Assembly: GCA_963971405.1 (NCBI GenBank)
Contig: OZ020484.1
Location: 19,592,001-19,656,000 of the forward strand
Reading direction: 5' to 3'
DNA length: 64,000 bases
Source of the DNA: Psococerastis gibbosa
Taxonomy: Eukaryota; Arthropoda; Insecta; Psocodea; Psocidae
Shown piece after piece: positions 1-10,848 of the stretch. Positions within the stretch are counted from its first letter, which is position 1. Each line of letters opens with the position of its first letter. The notes under the pieces are model-generated. The model did no database searches. It had not been told where the DNA came from and worked only from the letters and a program-made list of their open reading frames with translations. The position numbers and the translations under genes were made by a program.

Positions 1-556
1 CTTTAATCTCGGATAAGTTATTATTTTACTTTGGTGCTACGGCTGCTGATCACCCAAACCACAGAAATAACTCACGACGTTAAGCAGTCTCTTGAGTAAA
101 TCCGTTATTGTACAAGTGATCAATTTGAATTCTTTGCTTGCCCTATATAAACTGGGAACACTTAATGCTATAAAAATACTTGCTCTTTATTTAGTGGGTG
201 CAAGGGACATAATTCTCCCTGGAAAAGGTTGGCTGAGTTAAAAATACACCAGCAGGGGGGGGGGAGATGAATGGAGAAATCGGCTGGAGAAAATTCCAAC
301 CTACGCGAGTACTTGCTGGTGGAGTGTTTCTTATGTGCTTTAATCTCAAACCAAATTTCCTTTAATATTATATTCATCAACTACATTTTCATTTCAAACA
401 CTTGGAAAAAACCACCCGACCCGGCAAAATAATTACGCACGCTATACCTGTATAATACTGTATGTAAATTGTACAATACGTACAAAACTGAAGTCTCACA
501 TTGCGATACTAATTATTATTTTATTTATTTATGTTACTAATCAAGTAGTAGAAGAT
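1..556. other. Intergenic, no gene seen
   Basis: AT-rich sequence with no recognised gene. A G10 tract lies near 256-266 and is flanked by a short inverted pair, CACCAGCA near 248 and TGCTGGTG near 314. This arrangement resembles the G-tract MITE ends seen elsewhere in the window, but no target duplication was found. Confidence 0.5.
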
Positions 557-705
557 ATTAAATAAATAAGGACTTTTTGTTGTTTCTATTACTAAGCCTA
601 CCTAGCGGAGTTAGGGCTATAAAGCCGTCTCTTACACTCAACTAGGAAGGCCCGGGACCGCCTGCTTTACATGCCCTTCGAAGCATGGCCAGAAAATGAA
701 GCCAA
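557..705 (-). repeat. SINE family S1, minus-strand copy, head truncated
   Basis: This is the 3' two thirds of the tRNA-derived SINE S1 in reverse orientation. It carries the tail (AATAAATAAGG when read on the plus strand) and the body, with the words AGGAAGGCCCGGGACC and CTTTACATGCCC. The tRNA-like head with its B box is missing. It faces another S1 copy at 801-955, so the two form a head-to-head inverted pair about 100 bp apart. Confidence 0.85.
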
Positions 706-800
706 GTTGTAGAAGACTATTTAATGCATCGCATTATAGGGCATTATAGGTTGTCATAGTTTCTCCATGAATTTTATCTTGAGTGACATTTTAGTCCCCA

Positions 801-955
801 TTACATGTAATGTAGTAGTACGGACTCTGGCTTTCACCCGAAAGGTTGTTGGATTTGTTAAATTTTCTGGACATACTTCGGAGAGCATGTAAAGCAGGCT
901 TTCCTAGTTGAGTGTATGAGAGGGCTTTATAACTCCGCTAGGTTGGCTAAGTAAT
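801..955 (+). repeat. SINE family S1, plus-strand copy, diverged
   Basis: The order is the same as in intact S1 copies: A-box-like TGTAGTAGTACGG, TTTCACCCGAAAGGTTGTTGG, then a damaged B box, then the body with GCATGTAAAGCAGG and GAGGGCTTTATAACTCCGC. It ends before the usual TTTA tail. It is more diverged than the copies at 5691 and 27294. Confidence 0.85.
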
Positions 956-1149
956 TGAACAAAGAGGTAAAGTGGACACAATTAATTTATTAAATTTTCA
1001 TAAAAGAACTTCTGTACCAAAAATTTAAGAAAATACCTCAAAACATGATGTTCAAAATAGTCTTTTACAACTTGAGTACAGTTGTTGCTGAGTGGAATAA
1101 GCTAAACACAAAAAAAAACAGCAAATGGTCAAGCCGTGTAACCGCGCTT

Positions 1150-2552
1150 TAATCGCAGAAAGCAGCAGTTTGACCTCATTTCCGGTTTAGAGAGGAGAAT
1201 TGCATTATGCACAACACTTCCGCTGCAATCCCTATCAAATAAATGCAAGTCGCGCCACACTATTTCTCTATTTTAATTAATTGACCGGAGGCCAGAAACT
1301 TTATCGCACATGGCCACTGATAGAGTTCTATAAAGGAGAGATGGAGCTTTTTTGAATGTCTTAAAAATAAATAAATAAAATTTATTTTTTAATTTATAAA
1401 CTTTTAACAGGTTAACAATACGATACATTTAATTTTTTTCACTGCCGTAAATAATTTCTGCTGCGCCCACCCCCCCCCCTTGTTGCGCCCTACCTTGTCT
1501 CATTATTTCATCTTTTTTTAAGAGTGATAGTAGAACCGAAACGCCAGTAAAAAGACGGACACATTGACGTCACTACCATTACAACTCTGCTAGAGTTAGT
1601 TCCCCAATCGTAACCATCAAACTTAAATTGATTAAGAAAACTATTTTCCCCCTTTATAATGAGAGTTAACTTAGTAAAATATCACATAAAAACATACAAA
1701 ACAAATATATATATATATATATAATACATATTTATATATATAATATATATAAGGAGATATATTATATATTTTATATATATATGTAGATATATATATTATG
1801 TATGTATATATTATATATATATACATATTTTGTTTTATATGTTTTTATGTGATATTTTACTAAGTTAACTCTCATTATAAAGGGGGAAAATAGTTTTCTT
1901 AATCAATTTTAGTTTGATGGTTACGGTTGGGGAACTTGTGTTGGTAGTGACGTCAATGTGTCCGTCTTTTTACTGTCGTTTCGGTTCTTGTAATTCACAC
2001 TTAAAACACATACATTTATCTATTTATTTTTCATGGGTATTGCAGTATTGCTGGGGGCGCACTTCGGCTCCCCAAATAATAAAATAATTTAGAAATCTAC
2101 GTAATTAATAAAAAATATTCAATTTAAAATTTGTTATCTATGTTGACTATAATACCACTATTGACTATCACTCATAAAAAAAGATGAAATAATGAGACAA
2201 GGTAGGGCGCAACAAGGGGGGGGGGTGCAGCAGAAATTATTTGCGGCAGTGAAAAAAATTAAATATATATATGTTAAAAGTTTATAAATTAAAAAATAAT
2301 AATTTCAAATTTTTTTATTTATTTTTAAGACATTCAAAAAAGCTCCATCTCTCCTTTATAGAACTCTATCAGTGGCCATGTGCGATAAAATTTCTGGCCT
2401 CCGGTCAATTAATTAAAATAGAAAATAGAGAAATAGTGTGGCGCGGCTTGCATTTATTTGATAGGGATTGCAGATGCAGCGGAAGTGTTGTGCATAATGC
2501 AATTCTCCTCTCTAAACCGGAAATGAGGTCAAACTGCTGCTTTCTGCGATTA
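1150..2552. repeat. 1.4-kb nested palindrome (fold-back element)
   Basis: The outer arms 1150-1532 and 2163-2552 are near-exact reverse complements. Both hold CGCAGAAAGCAGCAG, a C/G homopolymer beside TTGTTGCGCCCTACC, and GATGGAGC. The inner arms 1533-1703 and 1825-1995 are also reverse complements, with GACGTCA and AGTTAACTCTCATTATAA. They surround a TA-rich centre at 1704-1824. The right half carries about 168 bp (1996-2162) that is absent from the left, between GAGTGATAG and AGAACCGAAAC, so the left arm probably lost it. A third partial copy of the inner arm follows at 2577-2632. There is no transposase frame, and the class is unknown. Confidence 0.85.
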
Positions 2553-2576
2553 TGTATATATATATTATAGATATAT

Positions 2577-2632
2577 ATATTTTTGTTTTATATGTTTTTA
2601 TGTGATATTTTACTAAGTTAACTCTCATTATA
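2577..2632 (+). repeat. Extra partial copy of the palindrome inner arm
   Basis: This is a near-exact direct repeat of 1828-1882 (TTTTATGTGATATTTTAC, then AGTTAACTCTCATTATAA). It sits just outside the right outer arm, after another TA-rich stretch. The TA-plus-inner-arm module therefore occurs both at the centre of the palindrome and beyond its right end. Confidence 0.8.
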
Positions 2633-2654
2633 ATGTGTTCAAAATATTACAAAG

Positions 2655-2795
2655 TTACAAAGGAGACGATTTTATATATTATTTTCCCCCTACTAAATAA
2701 CGTCTCTTTAGGAAATAATAATAATGTCAAGAGGTATAAAATAAATCGACTAATGCATTAAAATAGGTTTGCAAAATTTGTAGCCTATTGGTAAG
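2655..2795 (+). repeat. Dispersed repeat R6, copy 1
   Basis: It shares CCCTACTAAATAACGT, an A-rich stretch, AAAATAAATC.ACTAATG, AAATAGGTTT and TAGCCTATTG in the same order with 16205-16340 (plus) and 19705-19855 (minus). There is no coding potential and the class is undetermined. Confidence 0.7.
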
Positions 2796-2891
2796 ACCTT
2801 AGCAGCTTAAGCTCGGCCATTGTTTGTCCTGTGTGTGTTAGCGTTCGACCGGGTCGAGTACGAGAAATGGGTCCGGGGCGACCCCCTATAG

Positions 2892-3275
2892 GTGCCCATT
2901 CCACCGACCGGCTAGGGCTATTTCCAACAACGGTGACGTGGTAGCAGACATTCAAGACTTAGGTGGCGGTTCCACCGACCTCGCATTGCAGAATTGACGG
3001 AAATGTTTATTTTCCTCTATGCCATAGTTAAAATTGAGCAATGATCATACAGTAAAATCACAAACAAACAAACAAAAATTAAAAAATGGCGTCATGGGAT
3101 ATGTTAAGTACAAACATTTTAATAGATTTCTATAAAAAGAAAAATTCTAATTTCCGTCAATGTCATTTGCATTCTGCAATGCGAGATCGGTGGAAACGCA
3201 ACCTAAGTCTTAAATGTCTGCTACCACGTCACTGTTTTTGGAAATAGCCCTAGCCGGTCAATGGAATGGGCGCCA
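2892..3275. mobile_element. Hairpin element of the shared-core family M2, copy 1
   Basis: The arms 2892-3006 and 3149-3275 are inverted and nearly identical. From outside in, each holds GCCCATTCCA, a CGGCTAGGGCTATTTCCA segment, GACGTGGTAGCAGACATT, AAGACTTAGGT and CTCGCATTGCAGAAT. The ~140-bp loop is AT-rich. The motif GACGTGGTAGCAGACATT and the TTCCACCGACC word recur in the palindromes at 47873 and 52096, whereas the sequence between them differs. This is a non-autonomous element with no coding region. Confidence 0.8.
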
Positions 3276-3910
3276 TACTAGTCTATATACTATACTAGTC
3301 TATATTAGCCTATCGCTACGATCGGGACTATTGGACAAAAAAACCAGCTGAATATTGCACTTCTCAATAAAGACTAAGTTCCCTTCCACCACGGCCCAAC
3401 AGTCGTTATTTTACAATTGTCGAATACATTAGGCTAACTCAACCCAACACAACCGTTTGGCTAATTATTTCTGGACAATTCTTCACCAGAAAGACAAATA
3501 GATAGATATTCTACACTAGGTAATCTACTATAGGAACCGAAATTTAAATTTTTAACCTTTCAGAGCAGAGAAGGAAAATTTGAATTTCAAAATAGGCACT
3601 CGGGTAGGGAGAAAACAAAGGGTACAGCTTAATTTTGCAACTCTAGAATGTTTCTTGAGGCATCAGAGGGGAAGTGGACACAAATGGACACAAGTTGAGG
3701 TCTGTCGTGTATAATGCTGCATTTCGCTTCCAAGTCACGTCAATCCCCCATCTTGTTCCGAGAGCAATTGGGATCAGCTATTTCCTTCATCAACTAGCCT
3801 GCAGCTTCGTGGAAACGAACACACAATAGAATCAGAAATACTTTTTTAACGGATACCCTCTGGAACGTTTACGCCATTATAAGGGGTCGATAAACGAAAA
3901 ATGAGCGATT
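3276..3910. other. Intergenic, no gene seen
   Basis: No recognised repeat or gene. A short duplicated CTAGTCTATA word lies near 3287-3305. Confidence 0.4.
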
Positions 3911-4180
3911 ATGGCCACCATTTCAACAAGAAGAGGCAAATGGAAGGGGCACGAAGGGCTCCCCAAGAACATCATTGAGGGTATGGTTGAAGACATCAAC
4001 TCAAGGGGACGACAGAGGGAGGAGTACCTAGAAGATGTCATGAAGGACCTAGGGTGCGAAATATATAATAAAGGACTGAAAAGAACCGCTCAAAACAGAC
4101 AAGAGTGGAGAAGAAGACTACAACATTCGCTGCAAACTAATCCATATTATCCATATCCACCTCTTCAGTCGCCTCGCTAG
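3911..4180 (+). pseudogene. Non-LTR retrotransposon reverse-transcriptase C-terminal fragment
   Basis: A 90-codon open frame ends in a run typical of the C-terminal tail of LINE ORF2: GLPKNIIEGMVE, then SRGRQREEYLEDVMKDLG, then RTAQNRQEWRRRL. The pattern 'IIEG..., RGRQR..., L.DV..DLG, A.NR.EWRR' is the usual end of these proteins after the reverse-transcriptase domain. The RT core is absent upstream, so this is a 5'-truncated insertion or a relic. The first 10-15 residues may not belong to the element. Family assignment (Jockey, RTE or CR1-like) is not possible from this piece. Confidence 0.75.
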
Positions 4181-4447
4181 GTTATTACTTTATATTAACT
4201 CATGAAGATGAAGGGATCGCTAACAGATTCAGAGTTGGCAACATGAATCATGATCATGAATCAAGATGCATGAATGTAGCAAATTAGAAATGAACGCTTC
4301 TTCTGGGTTTTTTTCATGCGAGTCTTAATACCTGTTTTACGATACAGTAATGCATTTTAATTGGGCAACTATTTGGGCAAAACAGAACTGAGTGATTCAG
4401 ATAGTACAATATCTAATGAACAAAGCTGTAGTGGTAGTATAGTAATT

Positions 4448-4695
4448 TATTGTAGGACTTTTTATGGACCCAGACCTACGTATAGTGGCCCTAAGGTCCC
4501 TTGTTCAATGGTAATGACCCCATGGATTTCGGACATTATTTGTATTGTTTCCGTATGAGTACGGTATGCATTCTCGATGTCAACGTACTCCGGCTACAAG
4601 CGATAATGGACAAGCTGAGTCAAGCTTACCATTGACGCAATGAAACAGGCGAAGACATGACTTAACCAAGTACAGATACGAGTCAACAAAGCTGT
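4448..4695 (+). repeat. Dispersed ~230-bp repeat R3, copy 1
   Basis: Five copies occur in the window (4448, 10245, 16568, 42938, 55452). Shared words are CCCATGGATTTCGGAC, TTGTATTG, TCGATGTCAA, GGCTACAAGC, GACAAGCT, CATTGACGCAATGAAACAGG and GTACAGATACGAGTCAA. This is one of the better copies. There is no coding capacity, no clear TIR and no clear Pol III box, so it may be a SINE or a MITE. Confidence 0.8.
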
Positions 4696-5690
4696 AATTT
4701 GTCAGTCGGTATCTAACTAAGCAATCCATGCGTAAAAAGATGGCGGAATAAAAGGATGGGAACACATTACATAATAAATGAATATAATTTCCTCATTAAG
4801 GGTCATTGCATTCATCAATCATCCCCTATAATGTAATTCCACTTATCAAATTTGCATGGCAATCACGTTAGTAACCATCCGTCACATATTTTAATATTAA
4901 AATGTTTTTATCAACCATTAAAACACTAAAGCGTGCATACAAAAAAAAATGAATGACAAACGGCAGACTGTTGTTTTATCATCCCACTTTCTTTGATAAA
5001 GACCATCTGTTAAACTGATGGAATTGATATTTAATAAAAATGCAAATACTGCTTTGACAAATCTTCTTTGACGCTAGACGACAGAAAAACTTTTGTTCGT
5101 TTTTATGTAATCTTACTTCGTGGCGGGTTTGATACCCTTTGTGGATTTACTGTGTATTTTAAGCCTAAAGGGTTATCATAGTCTAACTACCTGTTTCGAT
5201 AAGCTTCGACCAACAGCAATTTTTTTCGCTGATATGCGCGTGTGCTTAGTAATACATTAAGAGCGAATCTGAGACACCGCGCGTGACTTTTTCCAAAGTC
5301 GAGTTTGACAGGAAATATCAGTTGTAAAGCTGTGAAAAAATTGCATTCCTCAGAAGAAATATTACTCTTTATTTTGATATATGATACAAAATGTCGCCTG
5401 CACTAACAACGTTGTTGCTACGGTACTGTTTTCGAACTCCTTCTTCTGGTTGACCAGAGCGACCATTTTTAGCGCAAATCAAGTTCGAAACTTTTGGCCA
5501 TTGGGTGTATAGACGAACAAGTATCACATATCAAATTGTAGAGGAGCATATCTACTATACTCCACTAAAGCCTTGCTTGATATCATGAATCGTTAGAAGC
5601 CAGGGGTGGCTAAAAGTATTGCTTTCTTTCATTAGCCGCCGCGAAATGTATGAAGAATGCTCCGCCGTTTCACAGCAGCGAGAAAAGTCA
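4696..5690. other. Intergenic, no gene seen
   Basis: AT-rich, with no gene recognised. Near 5555-5585 lies CCACTAAAGCCTTGCTTGATA, whose inverted partner is near 6062-6088. The two flank the SINE at 5691, so the SINE may have landed in an older fold-back element. Confidence 0.4.
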
Positions 5691-5915
5691 GGACATGTAG
5701 CGTAGTATTACGGACCCTGACTTTCACCCGAAAGGTTGTTGGTTCGAGTCCCACACTGGCTACATTTTCTGGCCATGCTTCGGAGGGCATGTAAAGCAGG
5801 CGGTCCTGGGTCTTCCTAGTTGAGTGTAAGAGAGGGCTTTATAGCCCTAACACCACCAGGTTGGCTTAGTAATAGAAACAATAAAAAGTCCTTATTTATT
5901 TATTTATGTATTTAG
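5691..5915 (+). repeat. SINE family S1, near full length
   Basis: A tRNA-derived SINE. The head has an A-box-like TAGCGTAGT.TTACGG and an intact Pol III B box, GGTTCGAGTCC. The body has GGCCATGCTTCGGAGG, CATGTAAAGCAGGCGGTC and GAGGGCTTTATAGCCCTAAC. The tail is AATAGAAACAATAAAAAGTC followed by TTATTTATTTATTTA. Together with the copy at 27294 it defines the family. Confidence 0.92.
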
Positions 5916-7204
5916 AATAAAAGTTTTTATGTAACTTTTGCTAAGATGAGCCCGATAGCCTAATTTTGTTTATCGGCCAGAGCGACAATATACGTTACAA
6001 ACTATAAACTACCCTAACATCTGAATCAGCATAGAGTTAATGATGTTTAGCATATGGACTCTTATCAAGCAAGGCTTTGATGGAGTGTAAGAGATGTAAC
6101 ATTTTTGACAGTTTTATGATCGATATTTCATGATATTTTATTTCTACACTTGTAAGATTTTTCCCCCACCGATTGTCTCTTAATGAGGGTAATAATACTT
6201 AAATGAGTATGTGCTAGGTAGGTACTGAGTATTTCACAATTTATTGTTTTATGGTATTTAGGTAATACGGTATTTAAGTAGGATTAAATAATAGCTTAGT
6301 GAGTGAACAAATCTTCGTCATATCCTCAAGTCTGTACATATTTAGATGCATTTTACATATCTTATAGCCTGAGGTGTAGGGGACATTTAAACAAAACGGG
6401 GACACCCACGCCTACAACGCGAGGCAACGGGGAGACCTTGTAAGGCCAGCGCCACGCACAGCCAAGTGTGATCCTATACTACAAGGTTTCGCATACCTCA
6501 GAAATCTCCCGATTGAACTGAGAGCGGCGAGAAATGCTTCTAATTTCCCTAAATTGCTTAGAAACCATTTCTTAGAGAAAGCTTTCTACACTGTCACTGA
6601 GGCACTAGCACAATGACAATGACAGAACTACCTGATTTTGACGACATTTTGACGAATTTACTTTACACTTTCTTGTTAATTACTTGTATTGTATAATTTA
6701 ACAGAAATATTTATTTATTTATTTATTTATAATGCACCTACGTAAGTTATGAATAATCTAGTAATACATTTTAATTTTCTATTCAATTGACCAGTATGGT
6801 ACAATACAAGCGCAATATCATCATACTGTCTTTTTATTATCACCTAAAAACTGCATCTTTTGTCGGTGATTTTCAATTGCCATAGTGTATTAGACTGCAA
6901 AGAATGAATTAGGCGAGGTTGGCTACCGTAAAATAATCAATTATCCACGTGCTTTGAGTAATACACAAGGTCCGCATTGTACATCTACAACTATTTCACA
7001 TTAGAGCTGCCGGGCACCTGCTTTTACTTTCATAGTGGTTGTGCTGCGTTGCTAATTTACAAGGAGGAACCTACCACATTAATAAATACAGCCTAATGTA
7101 AAACATTATTTTTTTCTTCAATGTTTAATATTCCTCCATATTACTCACACGAATATTGTTTCAATAATACCTGAACCTATATTGTTACTTTTACATTTCC
7201 CGCT
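5916..7204. other. Intergenic, no gene seen
   Basis: No coding region recognised. It contains the right partner of the weak inverted pair (6062-6088) and a (TTTA)n tract near 6710-6730. Confidence 0.4.
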
Positions 7205-7495
7205 CCTGCAGCCTGATCGAGGCGATTATAATACCGGGGTTAAATAAATACCCTAGGGGCCTAGGATTATAACTGTAAACAAATAAATTTTGAATAGCAC
7301 TTTCCATTATAAAATTATCTTGTTTACCAGGGGATTAAATAAATACCGGTATTTATTTAATCCCCTGGTAAAAAAATGTAAACAAGATAATTTTATAATG
7401 GAAAGTGCTATTCAAAATTTGTTTGTTTACAGTTATAATCCTAGGGTATTTATTTAACCCCGGTATCATAATCGCCTCGATCAGGCTGCTGATCC
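7205..7495. mobile_element. Double-copy palindrome of MITE family M1
   Basis: Two M1 halves lie tail to tail. The left arm reads GCAGCCTGATCGAGGCGATT, ATACCGGGGTTAAAT, then CTGTAAACAAATAAATTTTG, AGCACTTTCCATTATAAAA and TTATCTTGTTTAC. The right arm from about 7345 is its reverse complement. The centre is the palindrome GGTATTTATTTAATCCCCTGG and its mirror. Single-unit copies lie at 10433 and 23535, with a fragment at 25540. Confidence 0.85.
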
Positions 7496-7790
7496 CCTAC
7501 GAGGTTGGCTGTAGGGCAATGGCGCCTCCACAGTCCTCTATTTAGGGTGTCCTTGTTTGTGAGTGTGAGTTGGTCCATAACTATCTGCCTGGATCTTCCT
7601 CGGCAGCGTCATCTTTGGTCTTTCTCTTCCCCTACTTCCTTGGGCCACAATTTCCTCAACCCTTTTCAGTATTTCAGATGGGTCTCGCTTCGCCTTTGGA
7701 CATGTCCATGCCTCCATGCCATAACAGGCATTTTTCTCTGAGCTTGAGAGTGATTTCGGCAAGTTTCAACTCGTCTCTGATCTGGTCGTT
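7496..7790 (-). pseudogene. LINE reverse-transcriptase C-terminal fragment
   Basis: The reverse strand encodes a frame with ILKRVEEIVAQGSRG, RERPKMTLPRKIQAD and, after a frame change, NKDTLNRGLWRRHCPTANLV. The pattern 'RGRPK..., DTLNRGLWRR...TA..' is typical of the last residues of non-LTR retrotransposon ORF2 proteins. The frame is interrupted and the RT core is missing. Its 3' end joins the M1 palindrome directly, so part of M1 may derive from this LINE's 3' region or may have inserted there. Confidence 0.65.
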
Positions 7791-8998
7791 TCACTGCCTG
7801 TCTGGATCACTCCATATCGTTCCAATAATTGATCCAATAAATATGAGTCCACGAAAAATTCGAAAGTGTAATACCTATATTCAGATTCAAATCGTATACT
7901 TCAACATATGCATTCCAAATATTACTTCAATCAAATAAATATTGGGTCAAATAACTGTTCGAGTGCGGCCTATATAAAAATGGCCTAACATATCAAAAGA
8001 GTGATGAAAGAAAATGGATTGAAATTAAGTTAATTGAAAATAAACACTTTTCGATAGGCAAGTTATCATAGACATGGTTGTCAATGAATATGATTTGATA
8101 AAAAATAAGTCTCATCTGAGTGTGGGTGAAGGTCAGCCTAATACTGTATCCCCTGCCTGCCAATAGAGAACATAAAATAGGCCAAAGTAATCACAGACGT
8201 TACAGGATTTTCACAACCGCTAAGATTGACATAAGTCATACCAAAGTCACTGTACCATAACTCATGTACTTAATGCTTTACATTTTGTACATGATACCTC
8301 CAAATATTGGGGATTCTACGAGTGCGAGGGGATTGGGGTCCCCACATAAGTGATTAATGAAAATTCCCCCAGCAACCCTCACAAACCCTGGTGCCTTTTC
8401 CTCCCCTTGCCCTCAGACTTGCTGAATTTTCGCTGGAGGGACACATTTACCGTAAATTATAATTTAATGCAGAAAAACCCATTTGCGTCCCCTAAAAAAG
8501 ATGTAAAAACGAGAGATAGATGGGTCTGCGGATTGTTGCCAGAATTTTCTTCAGTCTTTGACATTAAATTCAAATTTCTGTTTACCAGTTACGGTACATG
8601 ATTTGTCTCCGTGGCTTCATTTTATTTGATTTAAACGTTCATTCCGTTGGTGGATTCAGATAAGGTCAGGGAATTTATTTTGAATAATTTTCAAACACTA
8701 CGGGCGTTTAGAAATTTTTATTCTGTACTGTTCTTCGGTGAATATTGTCACGAGTTTCCCTTTTCGATGCTTTCCCGCACTTGATCAGATATAAGTTGCC
8801 CTCCTCCTCATCTGCTTAGCAGCATTAGACTATTTTTGCTTTCCTATGTATACGTTGATATAATATGTATATACATATTATATAATAGTATAAAGTAAAG
8901 TAAAAATAAATTCCTCCAAAACATTACAGAATATTTTCATTGATACCAATTTTCAATGCAACGACAATACAATACAATATAAGTACATAAGAATAAGA
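7791..8998. other. Intergenic, no gene seen
   Basis: No gene recognised. A frame at 8350-8601 (plus, 83 codons) has no recognisable motif and is probably chance. An AT-rich palindrome lies around 8860-8890. Confidence 0.4.
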
Positions 8999-9069
8999 CT
9001 GCTTCATAGGCCATCCACCCTGTGCAATGAGAAACTCGTGTCTGCACGGATGGATGGCATATCAAGCAG
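8999..9069 (+). ncRNA. miRNA-precursor-like hairpin (candidate)
   Basis: A 71-nt inverted repeat. The 5' arm CTGCTTCATAGGCCATCCA pairs with the 3' arm TGGATGGCATATCAAGCAG, and the stem continues inward through a CC pair, a one-base bulge and GTGCA/TGCAC. About 24 of 28 positions pair, with an inner loop of about 16 nt. Length, scattered mismatches and a small loop fit an animal pre-miRNA. No matching miRNA was recognised, and no other copy was seen in the window, which argues against a MITE. Either strand could be transcribed. Confidence 0.35.
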
Positions 9070-9189
9070 GACAAAGAAAATAAATCAATGATAATTGAAA
9101 AGAATTGCGGAGAGCCCCCACACTATAAGAACTCTTGTCAAAGTGGAGGGCTAGAGCAACGATCGTAAAGCTATCTGTGCGAGAAAAAA

Positions 9190-9232
9190 AAAATATATAT
9201 ATATATTTATTTATTTATTTATTTATTTAAAC
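9190..9232. repeat. (TA)n/(TTTA)n microsatellite
   Basis: A run of AT dinucleotides is followed by TTTA tetranucleotides. It may be the remnant tail of a SINE. Confidence 0.8.
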
Positions 9233-9303
9233 AAATTGAATGACATAATTATGCACTTATTTAGATCGCGCAGGCATCAATACGATACTAGGGTTAGTAA
9301 AGG

Positions 9304-9402
9304 TTAGTTGAGTGTAAGAGAGGGCTTTATAGCCCTAACTCCGCTAGGTTGGCTTAGTAGTAGAAACAATAAAAAGTCCTTATTTATTTATTTATTAGTT
9401 TA
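9304..9402 (+). repeat. SINE family S1, 3' fragment
   Basis: 5'-truncated copy. It starts at TAGTTGAGTGTAAGAGAGGG, runs through GGCTTTATAGCCCTAACTCC and GGTTGGCTTAGTAGTAGAAA, and ends in a TTATTTATTTATTTATTA tail. The head and Pol III boxes are absent. Confidence 0.9.
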
Positions 9403-10244
9403 TTTAAAAAAGGTTAGTAAAAAAAAAGATTAGTAATATAGAATTACCTAGGCCTACTTAATAGAATGATGAATAAAGGAGAAAAAAAACAGCATATGTT
9501 ATAAATATGTTAAAAAGAAAGTAATAATTTAAAGAACGCTCTGTGATGGTACCGGTACCGTGAATTGTGATGTGTCCGCCTGAATTGGTCTCTATTAGAC
9601 ATATCGTACTCAAATTGGCAGTGGAATCAAGACAGTAGAAGAAGGATAGTCAGAGGCAAAGCAGAATCAGGGGGAGGAAACAACAAACAAGTGAGTAACA
9701 AATTAGAGAAATTTTGTGCACTTCATTGGAGATGCAGTGACCTGAAACTAACTGGATGCCAGCTACAGCGCTGGACAGCACCAACTTTAACACTCTAAAT
9801 TGCAACAAAGTTTTATAATCCAGCCAGCAATTTTAGAAATAATCTGAAGACAATTTCGAACTGGAGCTGGAGTTAGCAAGAGTTCGCTGCATGACATCCC
9901 AATGTTTCACATTCCTATATGGTACCAACCAATAAAATGTTTTAACCGGCACATTTGCCACATTTATTCAAACGCTAGGAAGTATAGGCCGGATAGGCGT
10001 AGATCATGGGTTCGAATCCATTTTTTTCTAAATGTACTAATTTCGATTGCCCCCAAGTTGTAACTCATGATATTATGAGTTAGTTCCGTGGTAAATAATT
10101 GTCCTAGGGTTAAATTTCGGCTGCCTCGACTTTCCCTTTGATACAGCACTGAATTGATATTATAATTATTCATTATTTATATTAATGTAGTACTACACAG
10201 TATTAATGGCAGCGTATGTGATGTACAGTTATGTTTAATTTATG
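9403..10244. other. Intergenic, with a lone B-box-like word
   Basis: No gene recognised. GGGTTCGAATCC near 10009-10020 matches a Pol III B box preceded by TAGGCGTAGATCA. It may be a worn SINE head, but no body can be aligned with S1 or S2. Confidence 0.35.
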
Positions 10245-10440
10245 GACATATGGTGTGGCCCATTGAACCTTGCCTGCCAACGACCCCTTCGGTTTTCGGA
10301 TGTTTCCGAATGACTTTCAGGCCATTGGCAAACTCCTCGATGTCAATCACACCAATGGGCTAGCAGGCTATCTCATACATGCTTATACCATTGACATTGT
10401 AACAGGCGTTATCTTGACTTTGTTCAGTGGGTCGATTATG
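10245..10440 (+). repeat. Dispersed repeat R3, copy 2
   Basis: A diverged copy. Shared words are GTGTGGCCCATTG, CCAACGACCCC, GGCCATTGGCAAACT, CTCGATGTCAA and ATTGACATTGTAACAGGCG. It abuts the M1 element at 10433 without a gap. Confidence 0.65.
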
Positions 10441-10585
10441 GTGATTGGTACTAACTTACTCCTGGGGTTAGAACTGTAAACAAACAAACTTTGAATAGCA
10501 CTGTCCATTATAAAATTATCTTGTTTACATTTTTAATACCAGGGTATTATATTAACCCCGGTATTACAAACGCCATGATTGGGCC
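10433..10585 (+). mobile_element. MITE family M1, single unit
   Basis: One unit with inverted ends: ATTATGGTGATTGGTA on the left and its counterpart ACGCCATGATTGGGCC on the right. In between are CCTGGGGTTAGAACTGTAAA, TTTGAATAGCACTGTCC, AAAATTATCTTGTTTAC and CCAGGGTATTATATTAACCC. It matches 23535-23700 throughout in opposite orientation. There is no reading frame. Confidence 0.8.
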
Positions 10586-10686
10586 GTTGCTGTGCTAAAC
10601 TAAAACATTCACATCTCTGTCTACTCGCAAAAACCATAGAGATATAGAATGAAGTGATCCAAAAAATTGACGGACATACAAAACAA

Positions 10687-10848
10687 AGTGACTTCGATGA
10701 GAAAGCAGGTCTCTACACTCCTTGCGAATGGAGACGTGTCGTAACTCAACACAAGTACCTATTATGTTAGTTAGGGGGGCGATTGAAGAGGTTAATCGGA
10801 TGCATTCATTAAATGGTGTGTACGCGATTAACCTTAAAAAAAGTACAA
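10687..10848 (+). repeat. SINE-like family S2, copy
   Basis: Family S2, with ends GTGACTTCGATG and CGATTAACCTTAAAAAAAG. Internal words are GTCTCTACACTCC, GGAGACGTGTCGTAACTCAAC, GCGATTGAAGAGGTTAATCGG and GCATTCATTAAATGG. The 5' part is rearranged relative to the better copy at 54657. Confidence 0.75.
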
